From positions 18,913,646 through 18,977,645 of the forward strand of contig NC_052399.1 in the NCBI RefSeq assembly GCF_009389715.1: DNA of 64,000 bases, in the 5' to 3' direction. The notes under the pieces are model-generated. The model did no database searches, was not told the origin of the DNA, and saw only the letters and a program-made list of their open reading frames with translations. The number at the start of each line of letters is the position of its first letter. Positions within the stretch are counted from its first letter, which is position 1. Source of the stretch: Phoenix dactylifera (taxonomy: Eukaryota; Streptophyta; Magnoliopsida; Arecales; Arecaceae). Made by a program: the position numbers and the translations under genes. Shown here piece after piece: positions 11,801-24,937 of this stretch.

Positions 11801-13230
11801 GGGTTCCTACCTGGGGTGTCGATTGAGTTGTTGAATTAGCGAACAATTTTCTTTGAAATTATTTTTTTGTTTCTCTCTATTCTCTCTCTCCTTTCTTTTG
11901 ATAGATTCCTAGGATTGTGAATGGGCGTGTGAGAGCTGTATCCTTGGAGTGGCTGTCCAAGGTGGTGATTCGGCCTTGGGAAGAGAGAGGGATCTATCTC
12001 TCCTCCAACAACTGTTCATATCTGTTGGGAGCCAACCGGTCAATGGTTTCATCCGTGTTACAATTTGGGCTCTGCCATCTCATATCATACATGCCATAGT
12101 GGGGTTTCTATCTTGCCACAATTGGTTCTGTTGGCATCCTTTTCGTTCTTCTAATTTCAAGCTGAGTCCAACACCTCCCGGCATCACAATTGGTTGAGTT
12201 CTTTTTCTCTTTTTTATTTGCATTGGAAGCATTTGTAGAAATAGTGTGGGTTTAAGTCCATTGCAGAAGTATGCATGCGAAGAAACAGGACGGAATTCGT
12301 AAAACTCTAACTTTGCAACATCTTGACTATAATTATTGATACAGTTGAATTAGACAAGTGATAGTTTTTGGTAATGTGTGTGCATATATAAAGTGATTTG
12401 TGCAGTTTATGTCAAGAGAATATAGGACATGCTGAGGACCATAATTTAATTGCCTATAAGATTTTAAGTGGAAATTAGAAAAGTTCAAGAACTACATTGA
12501 AAATATCCATGTGTTAAGACACCACATGATTGTCCATGGATGCACCTCATGCTTATTGTATGGCCAAGCCACCTCATGCTTCTTTAGATGAACTGCCGCC
12601 TTATGATTTATTGGATCCCACCTCATGCTTAGAACTGCCACCCCATACTTATTTTTAAATTGCAACCTCATGCTTCTTTGGTTAACCTGTCACCTTGTTT
12701 TATTATTAAGCTGCTGCCACCTTCTTGAATTCCCCACCTTAGATTTATTAATAAGCTTCCACATCATGTTGTTTTCTTTAAAATTCCACCTAATGCTTAC
12801 AAGGAAGCTATGCATAGGAGGGTGCTGCCCTCCTACCATTTTGCAACACCAGAAAAATTACAGCAACTCTAAAAGGGAATGAACTGGTGAGGGGAAAGAA
12901 GATGGTAAAGGAAATGATCATGAAGTTAGGCCAAAAACCTATAGTGCACGTATACCTGCATAGCTTCCAATCCATTTTGCAAATGATTATTTATTGTTAC
13001 ACTAATTCAGGAATTCTGTGTTTACTTATTGTTCAAAATCAGTTCCGAGACCCTATTCCCATTGGAGTTTGAATCATTTTACAGACATTGAATTTATTAA
13101 AATCAGATTTTTATTATAAATGATCATAACTTGGAAGATTTTCTTAGATCTCTTATAAACTTCTGTGGCAATTAACTTTGGAAACTTGGTCCTTGTGTTT
13201 TGAATGATTTAGTAACACTTGCATTTATTG
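11801..13230. other. Retroelement-like non-coding DNA
   Basis: No gene. Between about 12,540 and 12,800 the sequence repeats a degenerate unit near 40-45 bp built on ccacctcatgctt plus an AT-rich filler. Together with the arrays at 13.4 and 14.2 kb this suggests the inside of a large decayed LTR. Confidence 0.4.
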
Positions 13231-13269
13231 TACAGCAGCTATGTTTCCCTAATCAAACTTACAGGGGCC

Positions 13270-13865
13270 AGTCAAGTGTTATTAAATTATATATTATTAT
13301 CAGAAGTGCTTTAACAATTATGTTTCTTAATAATGAAAGATCTCATATTCCGTGGGTTGAATTAAATCTTCTTTGTCTGTCAGTAAAACCCTAACAGTGG
13401 TTTAATAGTTGGGTTTGGCGAACCCCTGACCAGCAGGTACAATGGTTGTTTATCGGTGAGCCCTAGCTAGTATGTACAATAGTTAGCATCAGTGAAGCCT
13501 TGACCACTGGGTACAATAGTTGGTCTAAGTGAATCCTTAGCTAATGGGCATATCGATCAGTGAACCCATGACCACTGGGTATCATAGTTGGTTATTGACT
13601 AGTTGATGTTGAAATGATTATCATAAGCATTAAAAGTTTCAGTATATTCAAGTATTTTTCAGTATATCCTAATATTTTCAAAAATCACTGCTTTCAAAAT
13701 GATACTATTCAAGGTACCTTATCTATATTGCACTAAGTGTTAAGTGTACTCTAATGTTTTCAAAATGAACGATGTTGTCAAATACTCTTATTTCTATAAC
13801 TTTCATAAGACATCTTTTCATAATTGTTCAAGTATCAATAGACATTGATTCTTATTGCTTCCATG
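13270..13865 (+). repeat. Direct duplication, first copy, with ~37-bp minisatellite
   Basis: This segment recurs at 14,096-14,675, starting gtcaagtg(t)tattaaatta and ending aatagacattgattctta or its variants. Inside, at about 13,390-13,600, a degenerate unit of 36-38 bp (core tacaatagttggt...gtgaac/gcc) repeats about five times. Confidence 0.85.
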
Positions 13866-13907
13866 ATTTTATCTTTTCTTAATTTTATATTGTTCATTAT
13901 GTTTGGC

Positions 13908-13952
13908 TACTTATTGAGCTGCGTACCTCAGCACCTATTTATTATATTTCAG
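13908..13952 (+). repeat. Conserved box of a large-LTR family (TATTGAGCTG...CTCA...TTTCAG)
   Basis: The pattern ttattgagctg, gtacctcagcacc, AT-rich filler, ttcag matches boxes at 31,745-31,795 (minus), 45,931-45,990 (plus) and 51,547-51,592 (minus). In each case it lies between a minisatellite array and, in three of the four, a TGTCACG-type terminus. It marks a fourth, partial copy of the same family. Confidence 0.55.
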
Positions 13953-14095
13953 ACTGAGAAACTGTCTTGTTGTTGCAGAAGTTGTTATATTAGTATTGAG
14001 ATGAGAGTGTGCATTGTAATATACCTATATTTAGAGATGTAACATGTTTCTATCTAATGAACTATGTTGTATAGTATGAGATGATGGAAGGAACA

Positions 14096-14675
14096 ATCAA
14101 GTGCTATTAAATTAAATGTTATTATCAGGAGTGCTTTAACAACTATGTCCTTAATAATGAAAGATCTCATATTCTGTGGATTGAATTAAAACTTCATGTC
14201 AGTCAATGAACCCCTAACAATGGTTATAATAGTTGGTTTAAGTGAACGCCTGACTAGCAGATACAATATTTATTTATTGATGAGCCCTAGCTAGAATGTA
14301 TAGTAGTTAGCATCAGTGAAGCCCTAACCAGTGGGCACAACAATCGGTCTAAGTGAGTCCTTAGCTATGGGCATATCGATCAGTGAACCCATGATCAATG
14401 TGTATAATAGTCAGTTATTGACTAGTTGATATTGAAATGATTATCATAAGCATTTAAAGTTTCAGTATATTCAAGTATTTTTCAGTGTTTCCCAATATTT
14501 TCAAAAGGCACTGCTTTCAAAATAATGCTATTCAATGTGCCTATCTATCTTGCACTAATTGTTAAGTGTATTCTAATGTTTTCAAAATGAACGATATTGG
14601 GAAATATACTTATTTCGATAACTTTCATATGACATCTTTTCATAATTGTTCGAGTATCAATAGACGTTGATTTAT
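14096..14675 (+). repeat. Direct duplication, second copy
   Basis: Imperfect second copy of 13,270-13,865, including its own degenerate 36-38 bp array at about 14,200-14,420. Only point changes and small indels separate the copies. Confidence 0.85.
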
Positions 14676-15149
14676 ATGACATTTAATGTTTCACATAAAT
14701 AATTGAATTTTGAAGTCTAATCACAGAAAATATGTTGTATTGCTCTTGGAAACATGTTTTCTGTAACATGAGACCTAGAGAAGTTAAGATTTGAGGATTC
14801 TGGTTGGACTGTTTCATGGCTTTATAAATATTGATAATTGGATATATGATAAAACCATGGGCAAAGAATGAGATAAAAAATGTTTTCTTAACTCCATTCT
14901 CAAAAGTGATTGTGACATGATGATGCATAATCTAAAGGTTGGTAATAAATTTGATGCCATTATTTAATTAATGGATTTGGATTCTCCACATAGATAGTCT
15001 CATTCATATTGTCTTGATCGAAGAAAGGATGATTCTTTGACACATACTTACATCATGATCACTCCCAAATTTATTACTGTGATCTCAATTTCATGTTGAA
15101 TGGAACACCATCTCAAGTTTCCTTTGTTTGCTAAAACTTGATCCTAACC
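14676..15149. other. Spacer without a recognised feature
   Basis: AT-rich, no coding signal seen. Confidence 0.4.
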
Positions 15150-18104
15150 ACATATTTTTGGAGAAACTTCGCTCTGATCATGCTAGAATATATGCTTACA
15201 ACTCCAAAATTTCTTTGCCGATTGATGGAGATTCATATTTGGCTTCTTTTAGAATTATTTATCTAGGTCTGAATGGAATTTCACATAGTATAGGCATACG
15301 AGGATGCATTGATGTTGTTCCTTGACATGAATTGGGCAGCTGACATGAAGCCTATATGGTGAGACCATCATATGCTTAATGCCCACCTTCTTGTGATATA
15401 TGATGGATCAACAGGGAGAAGCAATGGAAGTAACCCAGAATGTGGTTGGTAAAGGTTACTTTTATTAGTCTTCTAGTGTGTGTTGAGTTGGGTGCTAGGA
15501 GCTATCCAATCTCAAAGAATTTGACCTGGCAGTGATCTGCCTTAATACTGGATTTTCACAAGAAAACTAAAGACTTCACCTCATGCACCTATTATTCCTT
15601 ATTATTATATAATATAAATTATACTTTGTTTAAGGATTTTGGCCATATAAAGCATTGCCAACATTATTGCTATTCCTTTCCACCAAATTGATGCATGTAA
15701 TACGTGTTGGAGGGGACACAGTAAATGAAAGCATGAATCATGCAGCAAAAATTCCTTGAATTAGGAACAGGTAGTGGTCTTGAGAAATTCTTCTGATGTT
15801 GTGAAATGCAAGGAGAAACACATGGGAACCATTGGGAACTGTTTTTCCAGATTTTTTTTAATTCTCGGATGAGTAGCTACATTTCCTATGTCTGCTCACA
15901 TTTCTTGCATGCTTATTACAACAACTCTCTTACAACCTAAATTTGGCATGACTGAGGTGATCAAGTTTCGAAAACATGTCTTCATGAAATGCTAGTGGAA
16001 TTGGGTGAAGTGTTTTCGGCTAACTATCTCTCCACTTCTTTTAGTTGATAGATTGTTCTTCAAGTCCTCTAAATCTTTGATCAATTTAATTCATCCTTTG
16101 TTCTCTCATCATCATATTTGATTAATAACTTTTCTCTTTGTGGATATGAAATGTGTAATTTTGCTCTATATCAAGTTGGTGCTGCCAAAAGGGGCTAGAT
16201 ATGATTAACAGTAAATAAAATAAACATACTGGAATGGAATTGTTTAAGGGTGACATATCAATCAAAGAGAATGGGATATGTCACTTCTAACAAAGTTATT
16301 TCATTAATCAGATAATATTTATATATTGCAGAAAACTGAAACTAATTCACGAAAATTGAAATTGGGAGAATTCGTAGAGTTTCAAATGAAGAAAGAACCA
16401 TTGATATATTTTAGCGTGATGCAAAACATATTCTAGGCTTTTAATTACCTAAAGTTCGTCTCTGTGGCCCTTAAAGTTAGCTACTAATTAACTGTTTAGA
16501 TTTCATTGTCCTGAACCAAGTCAGACCTTATACTGTTTCCTAGGTATGACATATGGAGGTAGTCCATTGTAAATGGGGTACTTGTCAGGCCATAGAAATT
16601 GAGTGCTCAAGACCATCGTACACAATTTTGTTGAAGGCTTTGATTCGTTTGGACTATGTCTTTATTATGTTGGCCACTCTCCCTCTTCCTTGCCATGGGC
16701 ATTATTCACAGCAATACCACCGATACACATCTAATTTCTGTTGACAATCTCTCTGCCTTGTGCTGAGGTGTGCAGAGAGGATTGGGGGTTGAATGTGTGA
16801 ATTTGATCCTCTGTTTTTGTCATCCAAATAATAAATATGACATCTGCGCTTGGTAGAACCGACTTATGTTAATTGATCAAATATGAGAAACCATTCATGT
16901 TATTAGAAAAATGAAGCTTCTACAAGATTTCGATATGAAATTGCATTTAGTCTGCACTCAGATTTATTGCTCATAAGCATTCCTTGGGTTGAGGACAGGC
17001 TAAATGTGAACAGCAATAAAGTTATTGTTAGAATAGGTGAGTTTAGGTGATCCTCTGCATGGATTTGGATCTAAATGTGTAAAAATTTGTATATGTTCAG
17101 TTACATTCTTATATGATTCCGACATATATGATTGATATTCATATTTGAGCAAATATGGAAAGAGGGCTGAATATATCTAATTCTTATTTAAATCCTGCTG
17201 GTGCTGCCTAGAATCATTGGAATCAGGTCTTGACTTTGAGAAATGATATCCCATGTAGCCTTGATTTTCCTGAATAGCAGGAAATATTAATAAGTAGATG
17301 TACTGCTGGAGGCTTGCTGGTTATTGACAGTAATTACGTTATCCAAAATGCATTGTGTAAAGAAAATATATGCCTGCTAAAATGATCTAAGATGCATATC
17401 TGTTGGCATCATCCACTCTTCTGTTATTTCTGAATTACCAATTGATATTAGAAAATAATGTCCTTTCATTAGCAAGTTTTTCATTTTACATTCACTAAAT
17501 TTTTGGGGGGGGGGGGGGGGGGGGGGGCGGGTAGAAGACTTGAAAATTGGAATCAAAAGAAAATATGGGAAAACAATTCTTAAAATTTTGGCATTTTTGT
17601 ATGGTCTGTACAACCAATATTGTTTCCATGTTAAATCCACTTATCTGTTATGCAACATGCATTTGCAAACTTGCATGCTTCTAAAGTAGGGTGCATTCTT
17701 GTATACCTAATCCTAATTCTCGTTATATAGCAAGTATTTACAGCCAATACGGTCATACATTTATGTTATCTTCACTGAAGATCTACACACTTATATGGCC
17801 TTTCCAGTAAACATTAATTCTGGGAAAATTTGACAACGTATAGAGGATTAGTTTAGTTTCATAAGGTAATTTTTTGCAAAATAGTGATATCTAGTGTCAA
17901 CTCTTAAATTATTCTTATATGTTTAACACAATATTCTAGAGGAGATTTTTATAGGTAATGTTATGTAGGATTCCTGCTCTCTGCCTTTTTCTCAAGCGTT
18001 GAGGTCAGAAGATGAATCTGATAAGCCTAAGAAGTCCACAGTCGATGGTCTGATCCCCATGCTCAAGGTTGTTTGGGTTGGAGACGTCTTGTGTTGTTTC
18101 AATG
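15150..18104. repeat. Segmental duplication, block A
   Basis: About 2.95 kb collinear with block A' (22,010-24,930). Landmarks shared in order: ttctttgccgattgatgg, gacatgaattggrcagctg, attgatgcatgtaatacg, ttgccttgtgctgaggtg, ctgataagcctaagaagtc. No intact gene inside. A 23-G tract at 17,505-17,527 is present only in this copy. Confidence 0.9.
17505..17527. repeat. Poly(G) tract, 23 bp
   Basis: 23 uninterrupted G. The matching place in the A' copy (about 24,350) reads tagggagggacc, so the tract arose or grew after duplication. Confidence 0.95.
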
Positions 18105-18562
18105 GTCTGGATTCCATATATGAATGGTCAGTTGTACTTTCTCTTGGTGAGCAATGGCGCTTGCATTTGCTCTTCTGTTACTCTCAAAGCCAAAACTGGT
18201 TTTATTGGATGAGTGCACAAGATGATACCAATGTGGTGTGTTGTGATAGTCAACCTTCTTTTACTCTTGAATAGTTGGGTTCTTGTAGGTTCCTTTATTA
18301 GTCATGTAAGTTAAAACTACCAATGACACATTTTAAATTTTTCAGGTGAGAGACATCAATGGGCCATGCATTGAATTTTAAAAAAACAACAAAAAGAAAA
18401 ATGAAAAGTAGAAAATTTAGGGCCTATTTGGTATTGTTGTCATTTTCTATTTTTGTTTTCAAAAACTCAAGAAGAAAATTGAACTAAACTGAACAAATAT
18501 GTATGATGGAACCTTTCTGTTTTTTAAAATTGTTTGCGAAACCTTTAGAGCTTTTGGTATCA
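18105..18562. other. Spacer between duplication block A and the LINE
   Basis: Short spacer without a recognised gene; contains agggcctatttggta at 18,420, a MITE-end-like phrase. Confidence 0.35.
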
Positions 18563-18573
18563 AAGTTTTGGTG

Positions 18574-19915
18574 TTTTTTTTTTTTTGGTAAATCGGCGGC
18601 TCACACCTGGCGAGTATGAAAACAACCAACAAAATCAAAAAGCAAAATACTGCGCAAAGGCATGGGCACAGCCTCGTGGTCTAGCTAGAAAAAACTTTCC
18701 GAGTGATGAGCCGCGAAGGAAGCAACTCAGTCTGCAGCATTGTTCGCCTTCCGATATACGTGCGTGGCCTGATGAGAATCAGTCTCCCCCAGTGCTCTGC
18801 GAATATCATGGACCAGCGGCCGATCCTCGACTGAGCACCTCCATCTCCGGTTTCACTCAATCACCGTGGTCGAATTTCCCTCGAGGAGGATGCGACCCGC
18901 ACCTAGTACCTACCTCGCATAGGAGACACCTTCTCAGGCCGTCCGAAGCTCATCGGTCGCTACTAATGAGTCAAAAATTCTTCGCCTACCTGCCGCCACA
19001 AGTCTGGCATCGGGATTCCTGATGACAAATTTCACACCTTCGCAACTTCCGTCCTCTACTATGCTTCCATCGAAGTTCACCTTGAGATAGCCAGGGAGTA
19101 GGGGCACCCAGGATACCAATATCGTCCTGGACGCTGCAAGAGTAGAATGGGGGCTCCAGATGTTCCTGACCAACCTAGTTGTTGAAGCTTCAATGGTGCC
19201 GGTGATCTTCGCCGCATGCCGTAGAGCTTGGTCCGCCACCACCCTCGGGTGGGGGCTATCGCCATCGAAAACTCGTGTATTCCTATCCAACCAGCAATGA
19301 TAGGCCAGATAGGCATCACGAGTCCTCCTCTCCTCTCGTTCGGACCCCCGAACTGAGGCCTCCAAATGCCGTAGGAACTCCTCGGTGGACGCCCACGTCT
19401 GTCCCTGGTCAGGCTGAGCTGAGGCACATCTCCATATCTGACTGGCTCTCAGGCACTCAAAAAGAACATGGTGAATGGACTCCTCCATTGCTTGACAGGC
19501 TCTACATCCGACAGGAATCCTCACTCCCCGCCTCACCAACACTCCACTGGTAGGTAAACATCCCCAAGTCACCTTCCACAGGAACAAGGCCACTCGGGGG
19601 TGAATGTGCATCCTCCATATCTAGCTGCAAACTATTTGTCGCACTGAGGGCCCTCTGCCTACCCACGAGAGGTCCCGGGCTCCCATAGTCGTCCTTCTAG
19701 TCCGACTCCACACCCTCCTATCTGCTATCTCTCCCTCTGGGATCGGCAGAGCTAGAACACGCTCGCAAGGTGCTCCTCGAGTACTTGCCGGATGAGGCCC
19801 TCGTCCCACCTCTGCTCCTCCTGGGCAAATAGGGCGCATGCTTTGCACCCCTCCAACCAGCCATGGTCAATCACGGTGGGCCAGCCCTGCAATGCTACCT
19901 CAGATAGCATGGTAG
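18574..19915 (-). mobile_element. 5'-truncated LINE (zf-RVT and RNase H region), degenerate
   Basis: On the minus strand the sequence encodes the C-terminal part of a plant non-LTR retrotransposon polyprotein. The zf-RVT part reads WKVTWGCLPTSGVLVRRGV, then CRACQAMEESIHHVLFEC. The RNase H part reads LKVNFDGSIVEDGS (catalytic Asp) and ATDELR. Upstream, 19,621-19,915 continues the polyprotein in other frames, so the copy is broken. The 3' end is a T-run at 18,574-18,586, which is the poly(A) tail of the minus strand. The 8-bp sequence aagttttg at 18,563-18,570 and 19,916-19,923 is a probable target duplication, slightly decayed beyond that. The reverse transcriptase core is missing. Confidence 0.85.
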
Positions 19916-19923
19916 AAGTTTTG

Positions 19924-21467
19924 TGCAGATGCTATCTTCAACACCAATGTCCCCATGGTATTTTATAAATTTGTAGAGAAACAAAAACAGAAAACCACAA
20001 AATACCAGGCGTGCTCATAGCTTGTTTATTGGCCATGTAGAAATTCTGATCTTTTAGTAGGAAACCCTCGGCGATTTTACGGGTATAGAAAAATGTCGCC
20101 AGAGAAGCCTCAACTTACCGTTGATCTTCTACCGCCATTTTCTGTGTCAGGACTGATATCGACAACTTCCCATTTCTACTTTTTTATTTTTCAGGACCAT
20201 GCCATGGATTAGCAGAGAAGCCTCAACTTACCAGTCATTCATGGCACGATGATATGAGATGGTCTATATGGTGCTATAAATGTCTTGGATTGATGTATAT
20301 CTAGCGCCGAACAGCATTCCCATATAGTGTTGCTAAACCCAAGGTAGGATGGAATAGGAGCACACACGATGCCTTTTTTTGCAAGTGCCAAGTGCGTCCA
20401 CCTTCTTGTTGGATTGTTCGCAACTGTCTTCTATGTGCATACGCATGGTGGTGCTAATACCGAGTTACTTCAATCCAAGGCAGTTGGATGATGCATGTAA
20501 AAGTTGGAGAACGGACATATGAAGTTTCTCATTTTCTCAAAAAAGAAAAGGTAAAAGCAAAATGTTTGTTCCCTTTTTTTTTCTCTCCCTCCCTGGATTA
20601 TCTCTTCAAATGGTTTTCTTGGTGGCTGTCAAGGAACCATAAAGTCATATAAATAGTGCAATTCAGATTTAGCATTTGGTTGTGGTTCTGTACTATTGGA
20701 GGATATACTTATTTGCTGAATAAGGGTGTCGGCATTCGATTGGAGGAACAAGTGTAGGGAGTTGGTGTGGAGAATAAGATATATTTAATACGCATTAGAT
20801 TTCGAGATGATTTCAGTTTTACTGTAAGGATCAATTTTTTTTTTCTTACCTTTTTATGTGCTCAAAGAGTGGATAAGGGCAAATGGTATGAGTTGGAGGC
20901 AATCTATTCTACCGAAATGGTAAAATATAGTTTAGTTATACTTCATCGATTCGCTCGTATCCCTGCATGGCAAGGATATCCCTCATTTTTAAGAGATATC
21001 CACCTACCTATTTTGTAACCAAACAGGCTCTAAGGAGCATTCAACCGATGTAATAGCAGATGTGATGCATACTTGCTTCAAGTACTTCGTTCCAAGTCCT
21101 CCAACTCGCTTGAATGGTGGTGATACATCAGCAATCTCGTGCAAGCGTCTTGTTTGTCAAAAGGATTCATGGCTTCTCCATCAAGTAATGTGGGCTCGTC
21201 TAAACAACAGAAATCTGAGCCTTTCTCGTTTGGCAAGCGAGGGTCTCATGGGTGGTGGTGATCTATCAAATTTGATTAAATCCTTTTTATTATTTATGTA
21301 ACCTGATAAACAATCTGAATTTGTCGATGAATTAGAATAACTGAATGGGATATATTTTATTCGAGAAGTAGGCGTATGGCAGCGGCGGTTGTAGGGGTGG
21401 GTGGCAGTGGGATTTAATAGTAGAAACAGATGACCATGCCATCACAATCATTTATTCATCATCCTCT
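19924..21467. other. Spacer between LINE and duplication block B
   Basis: No gene. A segment of about 360 bp (roughly 20,672-21,030) begins agcatttggttgtggttct and ends gtaaccaaacaggct, so its ends are roughly inverted, as in a MITE. The class is uncertain. Confidence 0.4.
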
Positions 21468-22009
21468 TATCTCTAATATCAATCTCTCCATTAGGAATTG
21501 AGGCAAACTCCTATGAAATCTCAGCAAGAAACCACAACCAGACCTTAAGCCCGGTCTCGTATATGAACAGAAAGTTGGATGGGGACTCTAGAACCAATTT
21601 AGACCTGGTTTTCTAATTTCATTCATTTAGAGGTGGTGCTTGTTTTTTCTTTTTTTTGTGGTACACGGGCTCCTCACACTGTACCTACATGAGTACAACC
21701 AAGGAAGGGCGGTGCTTGTTTTTGGGAGCAATTTCACCTGCACCTTCTGAAAAAAAATCTTCATCAAGCCTCATTCTGTTATTGTTGCCTAGATTATTAT
21801 ATCGTTATCGAAGCTTGCGTTTGCTTGTATGAATTCATCACACTCTTTCAGGTTGACCTGACAAAGAATCCAGTGATGAGCATGGTCAGCATAATCTGAT
21901 ATACCTTACTAACCAATGTAAGATACGAACACTCACCTTAAATTTTCAAAGGTGTCCGTGATGAAACTAAGCTAATATGCTGTGGGATTCATTGCATAGG
22001 TTGCAGAAG
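21468..22009. repeat. Segmental duplication, block B
   Basis: Collinear with B' (24,938-25,870). Shared landmarks: gaggcaaactcc, aaagttggatgg, accaatttagacctggtttt, tgttattgttgcctagatta, gatgaaact. It contains a small LINE insertion (21,648-21,710) that B' lacks. Confidence 0.85.
21648..21710 (-). mobile_element. Very short 5'-truncated LINE 3' end
   Basis: A 63-bp insertion made of a T-rich tail and a LINE 3'-end-like sequence, flanked on both sides by the 13-bp direct repeat ggtgcttgttttt (21,635-21,647 and 21,711-21,723). The paralogous B' site (about 25,150-25,175) is empty. That makes the insertion and its target duplication unusually clear. Confidence 0.75.
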
Positions 22010-24930
22010 GTTACCACATATCTTTGAAGAAACTTCGCTCCGATCATGCTAGCATAAATGCTTAAAACTCCAGAATTTCTTTGCCGATTGATGGAGATTT
22101 CGTATTTGGCTTCTTTTAGAATTATTTATCTAGATCTGAATGGAATCTCATATAGAATAGGCATCACGAGGATGCGTCGATGCTGTTCCTTGACATGAAT
22201 TGGACAGCTGACATGAAGCCCATATGGTGAGACCATTATATATATACTTACTCCCCACCTGCTTGGGATATGAAGGATCAAGAGGGAGAAGCAATGGAAG
22301 TAACCAGGAATGCGATTGGCAAAGGCTACTTCTATTTAGTCTTCTAGTGTGGGTTGAGTTGGGAGCTAGGAGCTATCCATTGACCTGGCAGTGATCCGCC
22401 CTTAATACTGCACTTTCACGAGAAAACTAAATACTTCACCTCATGCACCTATTATTCCTTATTATTATATGATATAAATTACACTTTATTTAAGGCTTTT
22501 GGCCATATAAAGCATTGCCGGCATCATTCCTATTCCTTTCCACCCAATTGATGCATGTAATACGTTTGGGAGGTGACACAGTAACTGAAAGCATGAATCG
22601 TGCAGCAAAAACTCGAATTATGAACAGGTAGTGGTCTCTTCTGATGTTGTGAAATGCAAGGAGAAACACAAGGGAACCATTGGGAACTATTTTTCCAGAT
22701 TTTTTTTAAAAAAAAAATTCTTGAAAGAGTAGCTGCATTTCCTGTGTCTGCTCATATTTCGTGCATGCTTATTACAACAACTCTCTTACAACCTAAATTT
22801 GGCATGACTGAGGTGAACAAGTTTCCAAAACATGTCTTCATGAAATGCTGGTGGAATTGGGTAGTGTTTTCTGCTAACTATCTCTCCACTTCTTTTAGTT
22901 GATAGATTGTTCTTCAAGTCCTCTAAGTCTTTGATCAATTTAATTCATCCTTTGTTCTCTCATCATCATATTTGATTAATAACTATTCTCTTTGTGGATA
23001 TGACATGGGTAATTTTGCTCTATATCAAGTTGGTGATGCCAAAATGGGCTAGATATGATAAACAGTAAATAAAATAAACATACTGGAATGGACTTGTTTA
23101 AGGTTGACATATCAATCAAACAGAATGAGATATGTCGCTTCTAACAAAATTATTTCATTAATCAGATAATATTTATATATTTCAGATAACTGAAACTAAT
23201 TCACGAAAATTGAAATTGGGAGAATTCGTAGAGTTTCAAATGAAGGAAAGAACCATCGATATATTTTAGTGTGATGCAAAACATATTCTAGGCTTTTAAT
23301 TACCTAAAGTTCGTCTCTGTGGCCCTTTAAGTTAGCTAGTAATTAACTGTTTAGATTTCATTGTCCTGAACCAAGTCCGACCTTATACTGTTTGGTATGT
23401 AAGACGTGGAGGTAGTCCATAGCAAATATGGGGTACTTGTCAGGACAGAGAAATTAAGTGCTCAAGACCACCGTATACAATTTTGTTGAAGGCTTTGATC
23501 CGTTTGGAGTATGTCTTTATTATGTTGGTCACTCTCCCTCTTCCTTGCCACGAGCATTATTCACAACAATACCTCATAAACACATCAAATTTTTGTTGAT
23601 AAGCTCTCTGCCTTGTGCTGAGGTGTGCTGAAAGGATTAGGGGTTGAATGTGTGAATTTGATCCTCTGTTTTTGTCATCCAAATAATAAATATGACATCT
23701 GCGCTTGGTAGAACCGACTTATGTTAATCGATCAAATATGAGAAACCATTCTTGTTATTAGAAAAATGAAGCTTCTACAAGATTTTGATATGAAATTGCA
23801 TTTAGTCTGCACTCAGATTTATTGCTCATAAGCATTCTTTGGGTTGAGGACAGGCTAAATGTGAACAGCAATAAAGTTGTTGTTAGAATAGGTTAGTTTA
23901 GGTGATCCTCTGCATGGATTTGGATCTAAATGTGCAAAAAATTTATATTTGTTCAGTTACATTCTTGTATAATTCCGACGTATGATTGATATTCATATTT
24001 GAGCAAATATGGAAATAGTTTGAATATATCTAATTTTTATTTAAATCCTGCTGGTGCTGCCTAGAATCATTGGAATCAGGTCTTGACTTTGAGAAATGAT
24101 ATCCCATTTAGCCATGATTTTCCTGAATAGCAGGAAATATTATTAAGTAGACGTACTGTTGGAGGCTTGCAGGTTATCGACAGTAATTACGTTACCCAAA
24201 ATGCATTGTGTAAAGAAAACATATGCCTGCTAAAATGATCTAAGATGCATATCTGTGGCGTAATCCACTCTTCTGTTATTTCTGAATTACCAATTGACAT
24301 TAGAAAATAATGTCCTTTCATAGCAAGGTTTTCATTTTACATTCACTAAATAGGGAGGGACCCTTAAACTTTGATAATATATAGAAGACTTGCAAACTGG
24401 AATCAAAAGAAAATATGGGGAAACAATTCTGAAATTTTAGGCATTTTTGTATGGTCTGTACAACCAACATTGTTTCCATGTTAAATCCACTTATCTGTTT
24501 TGCAAAATGCATTTGCAGGGTGCATTCCTGTACCTAATCCTAATTCTCGTTATATAACAAGTATTTACAGCCAATATGGTCATACATTTATATTATCTTC
24601 AGTGAAGATCCACACACACTTAAATGGCCTTTCCAGTAAACATTCATTCTGGAAAAAATTGACAACGTATAGAGGATTATTTTAGTGTCATAAGGTAATT
24701 ATTTGCAAAATAGTGATTTCTAGAGTCAACTCTTGAATTAGTATTATATGTTTAACACAATATTCTAGAGGAGCTTTTCATAGGTAATGTTTTGTTTGAT
24801 TCCTGCTCTTTGCTTTCTGTTCTCAAGTGTAGAGGTAAGAAGATGAATCTGATAAGCCTAAGAAGTCCGCAGTCGATTATCTGATCCCCGCGCTCAAGGT
24901 TGTTGGGGTTGGAGACGTCTTGTGTTGTTT
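22010..24930. repeat. Segmental duplication, block A'
   Basis: Second copy of block A, about 2.9 kb, same orientation, diverged by many substitutions and small indels. It joins directly to B' at about 24,935, whereas block A is separated from B by 3.4 kb that includes a LINE. Confidence 0.9.
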
Positions 24931-24937
24931 CAGTATC

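Noticed and set aside
17999..18274. 91-residue plus-strand ORF (MRSEDESDKPKK...) as a gene exon
   Set aside because: The sister copy at 24.84 kb breaks the frame and the phrase LKVV-VGVGD is too short to assign to FtsZ or any other family.
18585..19022. 145-residue plus-strand ORF
   Set aside because: It is antisense to the LINE 3' end, whose minus-strand reading explains the sequence.
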